Assembly (NCBI RefSeq): GCF_002727185.1
Contig: NZ_NIZW01000003.1
Coordinates: forward strand, 217,501-281,500
DNA length: 64,000 bases
DNA from: Rhodopirellula bahusiensis
GTDB lineage: Bacteria; Planctomycetota; Planctomycetia; Pirellulales; Pirellulaceae
Direction of reading: 5' to 3'
In this document: positions 35,330-44,445 of the stretch, piece by piece
Numbering within the stretch: position 1 is the stretch's first letter
Layout of the letters: each line of letters opens with the position of its first letter
Notes under the pieces: generated by a model
Told to the model about the DNA's origin: nothing
Database searches by the model: none
The model's input: the letters and a program-made list of their open reading frames with translations, nothing else
Program-made: the position numbers and the translations under genes

Positions 35330-38254
35330 TCAATTGATGGAAGACCCATTTGACCTTTGAAAACGCTGGGAAGACGACGATTTTCGCCATCTGTCGTGAA
35401 GCACCACAAAGCTGGGGACGAGCACCGTTCGAACATAAAGCGTGTCCAGAAGAACGCCGAGACCGAGTGCGAACCCGAGTTCCGTGATCCCCCGGAGCGT
35501 GGTCGGCTGCTTGGCAATTTGGTCGCCGAGCGATGCGGCGTCGTCACTGGTCAGGAACGCGAAGCTTTGGGTGATCCAGGGCCACCAGGACGACGCGGTC
35601 ATGCTGATGAAGGTGGCGGCCATGACCAAGCCGCAGGCAGTGATGATGCCACCGGTTCGAGCCACCGCGCGGCGGACCGCGGCGAGCGAACCGAGTTTGC
35701 GTTTCTCTTCGAGAATTCGTGTGACCAAGTAGACGTTGTAGTCCTGTCCCACGGCCACCAAGATCACGAACAAAAAGATGGGCAACTTCCAGTCCAGGCC
35801 GGGGAACGTCGGTCCGTGCCAAAAACGAAAGAACAGGTACGTCAGCCCGAGCGTCGTGTAGTAGCTGAGCAAGACCGTTGCAATCAAATAGATCGACAAT
35901 GCAACTCGGCGAATCACCAAGACCAGCACCGCGAAAACGGCGGCGATCACGGCGAGCTTGATTCGGAACGTGTCCGACAGTGTGACTTCGCGAAGGTCGA
36001 CAATGGACGGTGTCGTGCCGGCGTAGTACGCGTCGATGTTGAGCCCCGCTTGTCCGAGGGCGGCGGTTTGTTCCGCGATGGTTTCTTCGATCTGCTTCAA
36101 GTTGTTGCCAGCGGATTCGCTGAACGGATCTTCCTCGATGATCACGTCCATTCGAATCAGTCGATTGGCATACTGCGGCATCGACGACACAAAGTGAAGC
36201 TGAGTCAAACGATGATTCTGTAGTGCCCGGCGACGCCACGCTTCACTGCTGAGCAAACTCATTTCGCGATCGGGAGGGAAGTCACCCAGCGGATCATTGC
36301 GATGCCGAACGGCGGTGACTCCTTCGGTTTGATAGAGAGCCTGGGTGATGGTTTGCAGCGTCTCTTTTTGCTGCGCTTCCTGCATTGGTTGTTCGGACAA
36401 CATCAACACGGAGATCGGTGCGAGCTGACCGATGCCAAACTCACGATCGAGCACACGCATGCCTTGTCGCGTGCTCGCCGAAGCAGACAACTGACCGCTG
36501 ATGTCGTAGGTGACGGTGCGCTCGTTTTGAAAGCCGACCCAGGCCGGTGGCAGCAACAGTGCTAGCCCGATCAGCAGTGTCATCATTGGGCGACGTGTGA
36601 GCTGGATCGCCATCCAGTTCCACAGCCAGTCGCCGGGCGAGCCGTCTTTGTCGTTGACGCTGCGATTACTGATCAACTGGATTCGTGGTTCGCGACTGAC
36701 CTGGCCGGCCGAGGTTGGCCAAAAGACTTTTGGTCCCAGCAAGCTCAAGCACGCGGGAGTCAACGTCATGCAAACCAGCAATCCAATCGACAGGCAGACC
36801 GCGATGATCGGGCCGGTGTGATGAAACTTTCCAAAGTCGGCAAACCACAGCATGCCCAAGCCAACGATTGTTGTCATGGCGCTGCCGATCAGCGCGCCGC
36901 TGACCTGCGTGAGTGCTTTGCGGCAGGCGACGGGCCATGGCGATTGAGCGGCCTCTTCTCGCAAACGAGCGATCAAGAACAGGCAGTAGTCGGTGCCGGC
37001 TCCAAACAGAATCACGACCACAAAGATTCGGCTGGTTGTGTAGATCTGAACGTCCAGTCCAGGCACCAGACCGGATTGCGACGCTTGGGTGAGAAACGTG
37101 ACCGCGGCGGTGGAAACCATCACCGCGACCGCGATCGAAAACAGCGGCACAGCGACCAACAACGGGGCACGGTAAACGATCGCCAGCAGCAAGAGGATCA
37201 TCACCACCGTGAACCACTCGGTGTACTGAATGGCTGAACGTGCGGCGGAAAGAGTTTGGCCGCCGATCGCGGCAGAACCGGTGACCAGCAGTTCGGGCGA
37301 TCCGGATTTTGCTCGTTCTTCTTCGGTCAAGTAAACATGGCTGTAGGCGACCGTTTGATCGACGATCTCCTGCAGTTGTTCCAGCAGTTCGATGTTGCCG
37401 GTCGCGGCCAGTTCACTCGATAGGGTCAGCACCGCCAATCGGGCTCGCGGGGTTTTGAGCTGCGAACCCAGCGTGCGGTCTTCCCAGCTGTAGATGTCCA
37501 GCAGCGGTTCCCAATCCTTGAGCGGTCGCTTGGAGATCGGCAGCACGGACATCGGCAGGTCCGAATCCAGGACCAGAGCGGATTCCAGGTCTTCGGCGAC
37601 GCGTGCGGTTGTCTCGGAGACGGCGGACGGTTTTTCGTCCGGTTGGCTCTTCTCAGTCGCGTCGTTGTTCTTTGGACTCGGTCCTGGCACAACGGAAGGT
37701 CGATCCACCGTTTGCGAACCAAGCAAGTTGCCTCGGTCCCAGTAGGCGATTGCTAGTCGAGGTTCGTAGGGAGTGGGCGAGGTTTCAGGAACGCGGTCAC
37801 CGAGTGCTTCGTAGAACTGCGAATCAATTTCGATCGCTTGGTCAAACGCTTGCGTCGCGACGTTCCACCATCGAGCAGAAGTGTCTTTCTCATCGCTGTC
37901 GCGAAGCTGCATTGCTCGCTGCCACGCGACTTCGCCGAGCCGGTGATAGAGACGGCGGATCAAGTCCAGCCCAACCAGACGATCGGTCTTCGTCAGGTCT
38001 TGCTCGGCACGCGAAAGCGTGACGACCATTTGGCTGCGGGCTCGCGTGCCAAAGAAAGCTTCGTCGAGCAGTTTTCCGCCGGCGACGCTGGTTTGGGTCG
38101 CGGGAAGGTATTCAAAGTCGCCGTCGAGGGCGACTTGTTTCCAAGAAGGCGAAAACGCTTTGCAGAGGACTGCAAAAACGACCCAACCCAAAACGATCCA
38201 ATGAGCACGTGCGATGACCTGTCGAGAGAATCGTTGGGTGGCGCTGGTTTTCAT
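35330..38254 (-). CDS. MMPL/RND family transporter
   Basis: A 974-residue membrane protein of the RND superfamily, MMPL branch. An N-terminal helix (WIVLGWVVFAVLCKAF) is followed by a large outer loop, then helix clusters at about 345-520 (YTEWFTVVMILLLLAIVYRA) and again near the end (AVFAVLVLVIRRVALSIYLI), the duplicated RND pattern. GADTDYCLF-like motif FGAGTDYCLFLIARLREE and the second-half VAVGQDYNVYLVTRILEE carry the conserved acidic and tyrosine residues of the proton path. Its start overlaps the stop of the secretin-N protein by one base (TAATG), so the two are probably made together. Substrate may be a lipid or hydrophobic compound. Confidence 0.92.
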   Translation of the reverse strand: MKTSATQRFSRQVIARAHWIVLGWVVFAVLCKAFSPSWKQVALDGDFEYLPATQTSVAGGKLLDEAFFGTRARSQMVVTLSRAEQDLTKTDRLVGLDLIRRLYHRLGEVAWQRAMQLRDSDEKDTSARWWNVATQAFDQAIEIDSQFYEALGDRVPETSPTPYEPRLAIAYWDRGNLLGSQTVDRPSVVPGPSPKNNDATEKSQPDEKPSAVSETTARVAEDLESALVLDSDLPMSVLPISKRPLKDWEPLLDIYSWEDRTLGSQLKTPRARLAVLTLSSELAATGNIELLEQLQEIVDQTVAYSHVYLTEEERAKSGSPELLVTGSAAIGGQTLSAARSAIQYTEWFTVVMILLLLAIVYRAPLLVAVPLFSIAVAVMVSTAAVTFLTQASQSGLVPGLDVQIYTTSRIFVVVILFGAGTDYCLFLIARLREEAAQSPWPVACRKALTQVSGALIGSAMTTIVGLGMLWFADFGKFHHTGPIIAVCLSIGLLVCMTLTPACLSLLGPKVFWPTSAGQVSREPRIQLISNRSVNDKDGSPGDWLWNWMAIQLTRRPMMTLLIGLALLLPPAWVGFQNERTVTYDISGQLSASASTRQGMRVLDREFGIGQLAPISVLMLSEQPMQEAQQKETLQTITQALYQTEGVTAVRHRNDPLGDFPPDREMSLLSSEAWRRRALQNHRLTQLHFVSSMPQYANRLIRMDVIIEEDPFSESAGNNLKQIEETIAEQTAALGQAGLNIDAYYAGTTPSIVDLREVTLSDTFRIKLAVIAAVFAVLVLVIRRVALSIYLIATVLLSYYTTLGLTYLFFRFWHGPTFPGLDWKLPIFLFVILVAVGQDYNVYLVTRILEEKRKLGSLAAVRRAVARTGGIITACGLVMAATFISMTASSWWPWITQSFAFLTSDDAASLGDQIAKQPTTLRGITELGFALGLGVLLDTLYVRTVLVPSFVVLHDRWRKSSSSQRFQRSNGSSIN

Positions 38255-41200
38255 TAATCGCGTGAGGGACGGCGACGCTGGGATTCATTGTTGTCGCGCC
38301 GACGATCATCTGAATTTGAATTGCGATCCCGTGAAGGACGCGCATCGGATTCAACTCCCAAAGCTGCGAGGGCTCGCTGGACAGCTTCGGCCGAGACACC
38401 TCCGCTGAGATTGATGATCTCAACATCGCCTCCCGGTTTCGCGGCAACGTCCAACTTGTCGACCATCTCAGCGATCAAGTCAAGCAGCGACTCTCCTTCG
38501 GCACTGATTAACAACGTGTTGCCGACTTCGTCGACACCCATGGAAAGCTTGCCGTTGAAGGAGAAATCTTGTCCGCCACCATCTTTTCCGCTTTCGCTGT
38601 CTTCCAATCCGGCGCCGCTTTCACGATTGCTGGCCTCCTTTGCCCCCCCACGTTGGCCACCGCGACCTCCGCCGCCTTGGAACGCTTTGTCATTGCTGCT
38701 GAGCAAATCGCGGTACGCGTCTTTGACCGTGTCAGCAATTTTCGCAGCATTGCCGTATTGGATATGAATCAGTTTGGTGTAGCGGACCTTTCGCGGATTG
38801 ACTGTTTCGGGAACATCCCACAAACGGATGAGCTCTTCGATGGTTTGCAGTTGTTGGCCCGTCGCACCACTGACGATCAGGGTGCCAGTATCAGAGTTGG
38901 GAAGGAATTTTAACTTGCCCGCGGCATCCAGGCCTTTCGGGCCTTTGTCTTCCGAATCTCCGCTGCCGAAGATGTAGCGGTAGAAGCGATCTTCATCATC
39001 GTCCTCGTCCTCTTCGTCCTCCTCGAAGTAATCTTCGAGATCAATCGCGATGTAGGAAACAGATGCATAGCGGATGCGAAAGACATGATAAGGACGCCGT
39101 GGTGGTGATACCTGAAGCATCAAGTCCTCCAATTGATCCAACGCGTCGGTGTCGTCGCTGCGGAGAACCAAATTGCCCGCCGCGTCCAACTTGATTTCGA
39201 TCTTCGGTTTGGATGACGCCGACGCAGATGAAACACTCGTTGCCGTTGCCGTCGAGCGGTCGGTTGTGGACGTTGATTCCTGGTTAGGCAAGTCAGCCGC
39301 CGCGTTGTCATCGGAGAAAGCGTTGACCCAAGTGAATTGCTCGCCCGATCGGTCGGCACCCGTGAGTTCGGTTTCCGGTGGCAGGATGACCGCTGGAGCC
39401 TCCTCGGTTTCTTCCATTGAATCTTCGTCCTCGGTCTTCGCGTCTTCTTCTTCGCGTTCTTCGCCAATCGCATCGATCGGGTCTTTGAATTCGTCCGCAT
39501 CCGGCAGCACTAATTCGGTACCAGAAAGCTGTTGCCAGCGTCGTTGCAAACGCTGAAGGTACTCCAGCGTTTCGGGAGTTGCCGAAGCCTCGATGATTCG
39601 CATCGTTCGTTCGCTTCCGCCGGGAGGTGGCAACTCACCCAGTTTGATCAGCAACGATCGGACCTCTTCCATTTCGTTGTCATTCGCCCACAACAAGACT
39701 TGTCGATAGGCGACGTTCGCGGTCACGCGAAATTTGTCTTTGTCTTTCTTGTCATCGTCGTCGTTGCCGCCCCATCCGTAGTAGCTGTATCGCGAACGAG
39801 AGTTGTTGTCGTCTTCCTCGGGTTCTTGTCCCATCAGGAATGAGATCGACTCCGCGACTTCGGCTGCACCGAGCCGGCGCAACTGCAGGACTTCCAAGCG
39901 ACGTTTGCCGCCATCGAGTCTTTCAATCAGTGATTTGATGATGAAGCGATCCGCGGCCGATCCGGAAACAATGACCGCCGCGTTGTCCTTGTCCACTCGA
40001 ATTCGTGTGGTGGGTTCGAGCACGTTCATTTCCTGAGCGATCTCGATCAGCTTTTCCGGATCCAGTGAAACCAACCGAAACACATCGACTCGTGAGGTCG
40101 CATCGGTGAGGCTGCGGAGCGATCCACCGGGGACGTCGATGCGTTTGATGAATTCCGCGGCGATGGCGACTCGGTCGAGCGGTGCGCGAACGAGCACGGA
40201 GTTTTGACGCGTGTTGGCAACGATGGAAATTTCCATATCACCTTTTGCTTCGCCGCCCTTTTTGCCTTGCTGTTGTTGCATCTGCTGCATTCGCTGCATC
40301 ATTTGCATTTGTTGCTGTGACATCGGAGCGGATTCTTTCTTTTCCACGCCGAGAAATTGTTCGAGCATGCTCTTGGCTTCTTCGGCCGGGATATGACGCA
40401 GGCGGAACTCCGGCGCCAACGCGTCACGGCTGGCCGCGTCGCGTTCTTCGGCGAGCAAGTGAGCGACTTGCCGCAGGTTCACTGCGACGTCCATCACTTC
40501 AATGCGATTGGTGGTTGCCAACGGGATCATTTTGCCCGCGCTGCTGAGCATGGCTTTGAGTTCTTCGGAAAGCTTTTCCGCCGAAAGCCAACCCGCGTCG
40601 AGCATCGTGCGAACGTAGCGGTGGTCTTCGAGTTCGTTCAGTTCGCTGACGTCCACTCGCCGAACCATTCCTGGATTGACGGCGTCGGTTTTGACAATGG
40701 CAATGCCGCCTTCTAGGTCGAGCATCGTGTAGCCGCGGGCGAGCAGGTGACGGTTGATCAAGTCGGCTGTTTCGGAAACGGTCAAACGATCGGGACTGAT
40801 CAAGTTGACGGTGTCTCCCGGCAACTCTTGCCAGTCGATCGGTTGTTCGGAGATGTCCGACAACCAACGCACCAAATCGACCCAACCCTGATTGCGGAAC
40901 CGAAAGCCGACTTTGCCATCGTCGCCGACGGTTGCTTTCAGTTCATTTGGGTCCGAGGGTTTGGCATCGGCGCTGTCTCGGCGAATGACTTTGGGGGCGG
41001 CTGATTCAGGCGGTTTGCCTTCGCCGTCCTTGCCATCTTTTTTCTCGCCATTCTTTCCGCCTGGCTGGGCGCCCGGTGGTGGGGCTCCCGGCGGACCTCC
41101 ACCGGGGCCGGGCATGGGGCCGCTGGTGGTGATCGTTTTGCCATCAGGGGTTCGGATCACCGTGGGCGTCTGAGCCGCGAGCGACAAAGAAAAAATTGCC

Positions 41201-41295
41201 AGCGACAACGATGCAACGGCGATACGAGACGCCCGGAGTCGGACGCCTGATCGACAGGCCGATCTCAACGTTCCATGTGGGGGTGTAAGCAGCAC
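38254..41295 (-). CDS. Exported secretin-N-repeat protein without a visible pore domain
   Basis: A 1013-residue exported protein (hydrophobic segment AVASLSLAIFSLSLAAQ near residue 35). After a Pro/Gly-rich stretch and a charged linker it shows at least four secretin N0/N1-like modules with the pattern hydrophobic strand, AAEVAESISFLMG-like helix, and NTLLISA- or GTLIVSG-type strand: near EFRLRHIPAEEAKSML, RRLEVLQLRRLGAAEVAE, YTKLIHIQYGNAAKIADTV and VEIINLSGGVSAEAVQRAL. Two highly acidic stretches lie between modules. I see no C-terminal secretin beta-barrel; the end is a basic, disordered tail. It may be a periplasmic scaffold rather than a channel. It is translationally coupled to the RND transporter. 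Confidence 0.75.
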   Translation of the reverse strand: MLLTPPHGTLRSACRSGVRLRASRIAVASLSLAIFSLSLAAQTPTVIRTPDGKTITTSGPMPGPGGGPPGAPPPGAQPGGKNGEKKDGKDGEGKPPESAAPKVIRRDSADAKPSDPNELKATVGDDGKVGFRFRNQGWVDLVRWLSDISEQPIDWQELPGDTVNLISPDRLTVSETADLINRHLLARGYTMLDLEGGIAIVKTDAVNPGMVRRVDVSELNELEDHRYVRTMLDAGWLSAEKLSEELKAMLSSAGKMIPLATTNRIEVMDVAVNLRQVAHLLAEERDAASRDALAPEFRLRHIPAEEAKSMLEQFLGVEKKESAPMSQQQMQMMQRMQQMQQQQGKKGGEAKGDMEISIVANTRQNSVLVRAPLDRVAIAAEFIKRIDVPGGSLRSLTDATSRVDVFRLVSLDPEKLIEIAQEMNVLEPTTRIRVDKDNAAVIVSGSAADRFIIKSLIERLDGGKRRLEVLQLRRLGAAEVAESISFLMGQEPEEDDNNSRSRYSYYGWGGNDDDDKKDKDKFRVTANVAYRQVLLWANDNEMEEVRSLLIKLGELPPPGGSERTMRIIEASATPETLEYLQRLQRRWQQLSGTELVLPDADEFKDPIDAIGEEREEEDAKTEDEDSMEETEEAPAVILPPETELTGADRSGEQFTWVNAFSDDNAAADLPNQESTSTTDRSTATATSVSSASASSKPKIEIKLDAAGNLVLRSDDTDALDQLEDLMLQVSPPRRPYHVFRIRYASVSYIAIDLEDYFEEDEEDEDDDEDRFYRYIFGSGDSEDKGPKGLDAAGKLKFLPNSDTGTLIVSGATGQQLQTIEELIRLWDVPETVNPRKVRYTKLIHIQYGNAAKIADTVKDAYRDLLSSNDKAFQGGGGRGGQRGGAKEASNRESGAGLEDSESGKDGGGQDFSFNGKLSMGVDEVGNTLLISAEGESLLDLIAEMVDKLDVAAKPGGDVEIINLSGGVSAEAVQRALAALGVESDARPSRDRNSNSDDRRRDNNESQRRRPSRD

Positions 41296-41713
41296 AAATG
41301 CGCTCTTGATAGAGAAGAATGGGGCGTTGGGGGACGTCGTGCGGAGGCGACGGCGGATCGGGGACCCGCAGACGCATTATGAATGAACCCCTCTGACAAT
41401 ACAATCAAAACACCCCGCGTGGGCCGATAGGGTTCTCTCGACTCGCAAAAAGCGGATTGGTACCCTTGGGGGAACGACGATTGCAGTGCTGAACCTTTTG
41501 GGGTTTGGTCCACTACAGTATGCGTGTCGCGTTCCGCGGGAAGATCCTAATCGCAACGATCTCGCGCGCGGCCGTTGAGGCTGCTTTTGATTGAACAGCC
41601 GTTTTGACCTGAGACGGGGCGAGTGTTCTCGCCAAATGGACATTGTCAGACCTGGTATCGAGCTCCGCTCGGTCGATTATCTTCTTTACCAAACAAACGC
41701 AAAGTAGTTTTCA
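41296..41713. other. Divergent intergenic region, 418 bases
   Basis: Lies between the divergent secretin-N and TlpA-like genes, so it should hold both promoters. Short reading frames on both strands lack any family feature. No convincing repeat, riboswitch or RNA was seen. Confidence 0.5.
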
Positions 41714-42919
41714 ATGAGTCGCTTTTTTTCGCTTCCCGTCGCCTGGACACGTAAGGCTCTCCTGGGTGCCGCTTGTGGAGTTGCATTCCTGACCGGAGGC
41801 GTTGCGGTTCAAGCTGAGCCGACGTTGGGCGTTGGATCGAAAGCCCCCGCACTCGACATCGAACACTACATCCACGAAGAACTTGGCAAGTTCGGCCCCG
41901 TTACCGAGTTCGAAGAAGGCAAGATCTACGTCGTCGAGTTCTGGGCGACGTGGTGTGGGCCTTGCATTCAAAGCATGCCTCACCTGGTCGAGTTGCAAGA
42001 ACGCTTTCGCGAAAAAGGTGTTCAGATCGTCAGCATCTCGGACGAAGACTTGGAAACCGTCGAAGGCATCCTTGAACGTGACTATCCCGGCAAGGAAGGC
42101 GTCACGTTCGCTGAGCTGACCTCGGCTTACACGTTGACGGTTGACCCCGACGGTTCATCGACCGACGACTACATGCGTGCCGCGAATCAGAACGGCATTC
42201 CCGCCGCGTTCTTGGTCGGCAAGTCGGGTTTGATCGAATGGATCGGCCACCCAATGAGCCTTGACGAGCCATTGGAACAAGTCATCGAAGGCACATGGGA
42301 TCGCGAAGCTTTCAAAGAACAAATGGCTCGTCAGCAACGATTGGAAGAATCGATGCAGAAAGTCAATCGCTTGGCCGGCGAAGGCAACTTCGACGATGCG
42401 ATCAAAGTCATCGACAAAGTTTTGGAAGAGTTCGAAGGCGTCGACGATGAAATGGGCGAGTCGGTTCGTGAGCAACTGACGCAGTTCAAATACGGTTTGC
42501 GTCTGGACTCAGGCGATCTTTCCGAAGACGTGGTCGAGTATTTCCGTGGGCAACTGAAAGAAGCGAAGGGCAACCCGCAGGCGATGGCTCAGTTCTCTTA
42601 CGGATTGATGTCGTCGATCCAACAAGGTGCCGAAGTGGGCAAATTGGCCGACGAAACCTTGGTGGCACTCAACGCTGAAATCGAAGGTGCGGACCCACAA
42701 ATTCAACCTTTGATGCACGTGTTGGTCGCTCAATTGAACGCTTCGTTGGAGCGATTCGACGCAGCGATGGAGGCACAGAAAAAGGCCATCGAGAAATCGG
42801 AAGGCCGTCAGAAAGAACGCATGGAGAGCATGCTTGAAGAGCTCGAAGAACTCTCGGGTTCAGTCGCGACCGTCGAAGAGTCGGAAGAAGACGAAGACTC
42901 GACGGAAGATGGTGAGTGA
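41714..42919 (+). CDS. TlpA-like thioredoxin protein with helical extension
   Basis: A 401-residue exported protein. A signal peptide (LLGAACGVAFLTGGVAVQA) precedes a TlpA/ResA-type thioredoxin domain with the active site WCGPC (C81 and C84) in FWATWCGPCIQSMPHL. After about residue 190 comes a long, glutamate-rich, helical extension (for example RLEESMQKVNRLAGEGNFDD and KAIEKSEGRQKERMESMLEE), resembling TPR-like tails. It probably acts as a disulfide reductant or oxidant outside the cytoplasm. The stop overlaps the GTG start of the ABC ATPase (GTGA), unusual for a thioredoxin and suggesting a functional tie to the transporter. Confidence 0.88.
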   Translation: MSRFFSLPVAWTRKALLGAACGVAFLTGGVAVQAEPTLGVGSKAPALDIEHYIHEELGKFGPVTEFEEGKIYVVEFWATWCGPCIQSMPHLVELQERFREKGVQIVSISDEDLETVEGILERDYPGKEGVTFAELTSAYTLTVDPDGSSTDDYMRAANQNGIPAAFLVGKSGLIEWIGHPMSLDEPLEQVIEGTWDREAFKEQMARQQRLEESMQKVNRLAGEGNFDDAIKVIDKVLEEFEGVDDEMGESVREQLTQFKYGLRLDSGDLSEDVVEYFRGQLKEAKGNPQAMAQFSYGLMSSIQQGAEVGKLADETLVALNAEIEGADPQIQPLMHVLVAQLNASLERFDAAMEAQKKAIEKSEGRQKERMESMLEELEELSGSVATVEESEEDEDSTEDGE

Positions 42920-44439
42920 TCTCGCCACAGGCGGACAGTCCTGATCAACCGTCTCGTTTACGGTTGTCGGGAATCAGCAAACGGTTTGGCTCCACCCAAG
43001 CTTTGTCGAATGTTTCGATGGAAGTGGAAGGTGGCCAAGCCATTGCGGTCATTGGTGAAAACGGAGCCGGCAAAAGTACCCTGATGAAGGTGCTGGCGGG
43101 GATCGTCTCGCCGGACCAAGGGCAGATTGAACTGGACGGTCAGACACTCGTTTGGTCAGGTCCTCGTGATGCGATTGACGCTGGCATTGCGTTGATACAT
43201 CAAGAACTCAACCTGCATGACAATCTCAGTGTGGCCGAGAATCTGTTTCTCGGCCGCGAGCCCTCACGCTATGGTTTGCTTGACCGGGCGGAGCTACGAC
43301 GGACCGCGTCCGTGTGGCTCGATCGCGTGGGGTTGTCCGTGTCCCCGGATGCTCCCGTGGGACCGCTTCCCATTGCATCGAAGCAGTTGATTGAGATCGC
43401 GCGTGCTTTGTCGACCGACGCTCGCGTTGTCATCATGGACGAACCCACCAGCAGCCTCAGCGAAGAAGAGTCGTTGCGGTTGTTTGATTTGATCGAAACG
43501 CTTCGCGAAGACGGCGTCGCGATTCTGTACATCTCGCACCGTTTGCACGAGATCATTCGTTTAGCGGATCGGGTGGAAGTGCTGCGTGATGGCGAACACG
43601 TCGAAACGCTGCAGAAGGGCAATATCACCCACGACACGATGGTTCGTGCGATGGTGGGACGCGATCTCACGCGACGATCTCACGAGACTGCGAAAGAGTG
43701 TCTCGAACCGCGGCTGACGGTCTCGGGATTGAAGGTTGGTTCTCGTGCGGCGCCACCGGTCGATCTCCAGGTGCTCGGCGGCGAAGTGGTTGCCTTGGTG
43801 GGTTTGGTCGGAGCTGGACGGACCGAAATTGTGGAGACAATCTTTGGTGTTCGCGAGCGGTTTGGCGGCGAGATCACAATTGATTCGAAGCCGTTGAACG
43901 GCGGCGTCGATGATGCAATCGCGGCTGGGTTGGCATTGGTTCCGGAGGATCGAAAGCGGACCGGGTTGCTGATTCAATCGAGCGTTCGCGACAACGCGAC
44001 GATTGTCTCGATGACCCAGGAAGGCGTGTTTCGCAACCAAAAAACGGAGCGAGCGACCGCCGCGGAACTGATTGATCGGCTGCGAGTGAAGACTGCTTCG
44101 CAAGAAATTGAAATTGCTTCTTTGTCCGGTGGAAACCAGCAAAAGGTGGCGTTAGCGAAGTGGTTGGCGGGCGATGTGAAGGTCTTGATGCTCGATGAGC
44201 CAACACGAGGCGTCGACATTGGCGCAAAATCTGAGATCTACGAAGTGATCGATCAGTTGGCCAGTCAAGGCATGGGTGTTTTGGTGGTCAGCAGTGAAAT
44301 GGAAGAAGTCTTTGCAATCGCCGACCGGGTGATTGTCATTTCCGATGGTTGTGTCGCGGGCGAATTGACAAGATCGGAATTGACCGAAGAGGCGATCATG
44401 CGTCTCGCGGTGGCAAAGGGCGAACCAGCCCAAGGTTGA
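42916..44439 (+). CDS. Ribose-type sugar ABC transporter ATP-binding protein
   Basis: A 507-residue double ATPase of the RbsA/MglA family. The first domain has Walker A GENGAGKST, signature near LPIASKQLIEIARALS and Walker B VVIMDEPTSSLSEEE. The second has a degenerate Walker A (VGLVGAGRTEIVE) but a good signature SLSGGNQQKVALAKWL and DEPTRGVDIGAKSEIY, as normal for this family. GTG 42916 overlaps the upstream stop. With the permease six bases downstream it forms the membrane core of a sugar importer. No periplasmic binding protein gene is adjacent. Confidence 0.93.
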   Translation: MISPQADSPDQPSRLRLSGISKRFGSTQALSNVSMEVEGGQAIAVIGENGAGKSTLMKVLAGIVSPDQGQIELDGQTLVWSGPRDAIDAGIALIHQELNLHDNLSVAENLFLGREPSRYGLLDRAELRRTASVWLDRVGLSVSPDAPVGPLPIASKQLIEIARALSTDARVVIMDEPTSSLSEEESLRLFDLIETLREDGVAILYISHRLHEIIRLADRVEVLRDGEHVETLQKGNITHDTMVRAMVGRDLTRRSHETAKECLEPRLTVSGLKVGSRAAPPVDLQVLGGEVVALVGLVGAGRTEIVETIFGVRERFGGEITIDSKPLNGGVDDAIAAGLALVPEDRKRTGLLIQSSVRDNATIVSMTQEGVFRNQKTERATAAELIDRLRVKTASQEIEIASLSGGNQQKVALAKWLAGDVKVLMLDEPTRGVDIGAKSEIYEVIDQLASQGMGVLVVSSEMEEVFAIADRVIVISDGCVAGELTRSELTEEAIMRLAVAKGEPAQG

Positions 44440-44445
44440 TAAAGA

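Noticed and set aside
34353-36223. Plus-strand frames opposite miaB and the RND transporter
   Set aside because: Antisense shadows; both real genes have complete family motifs.
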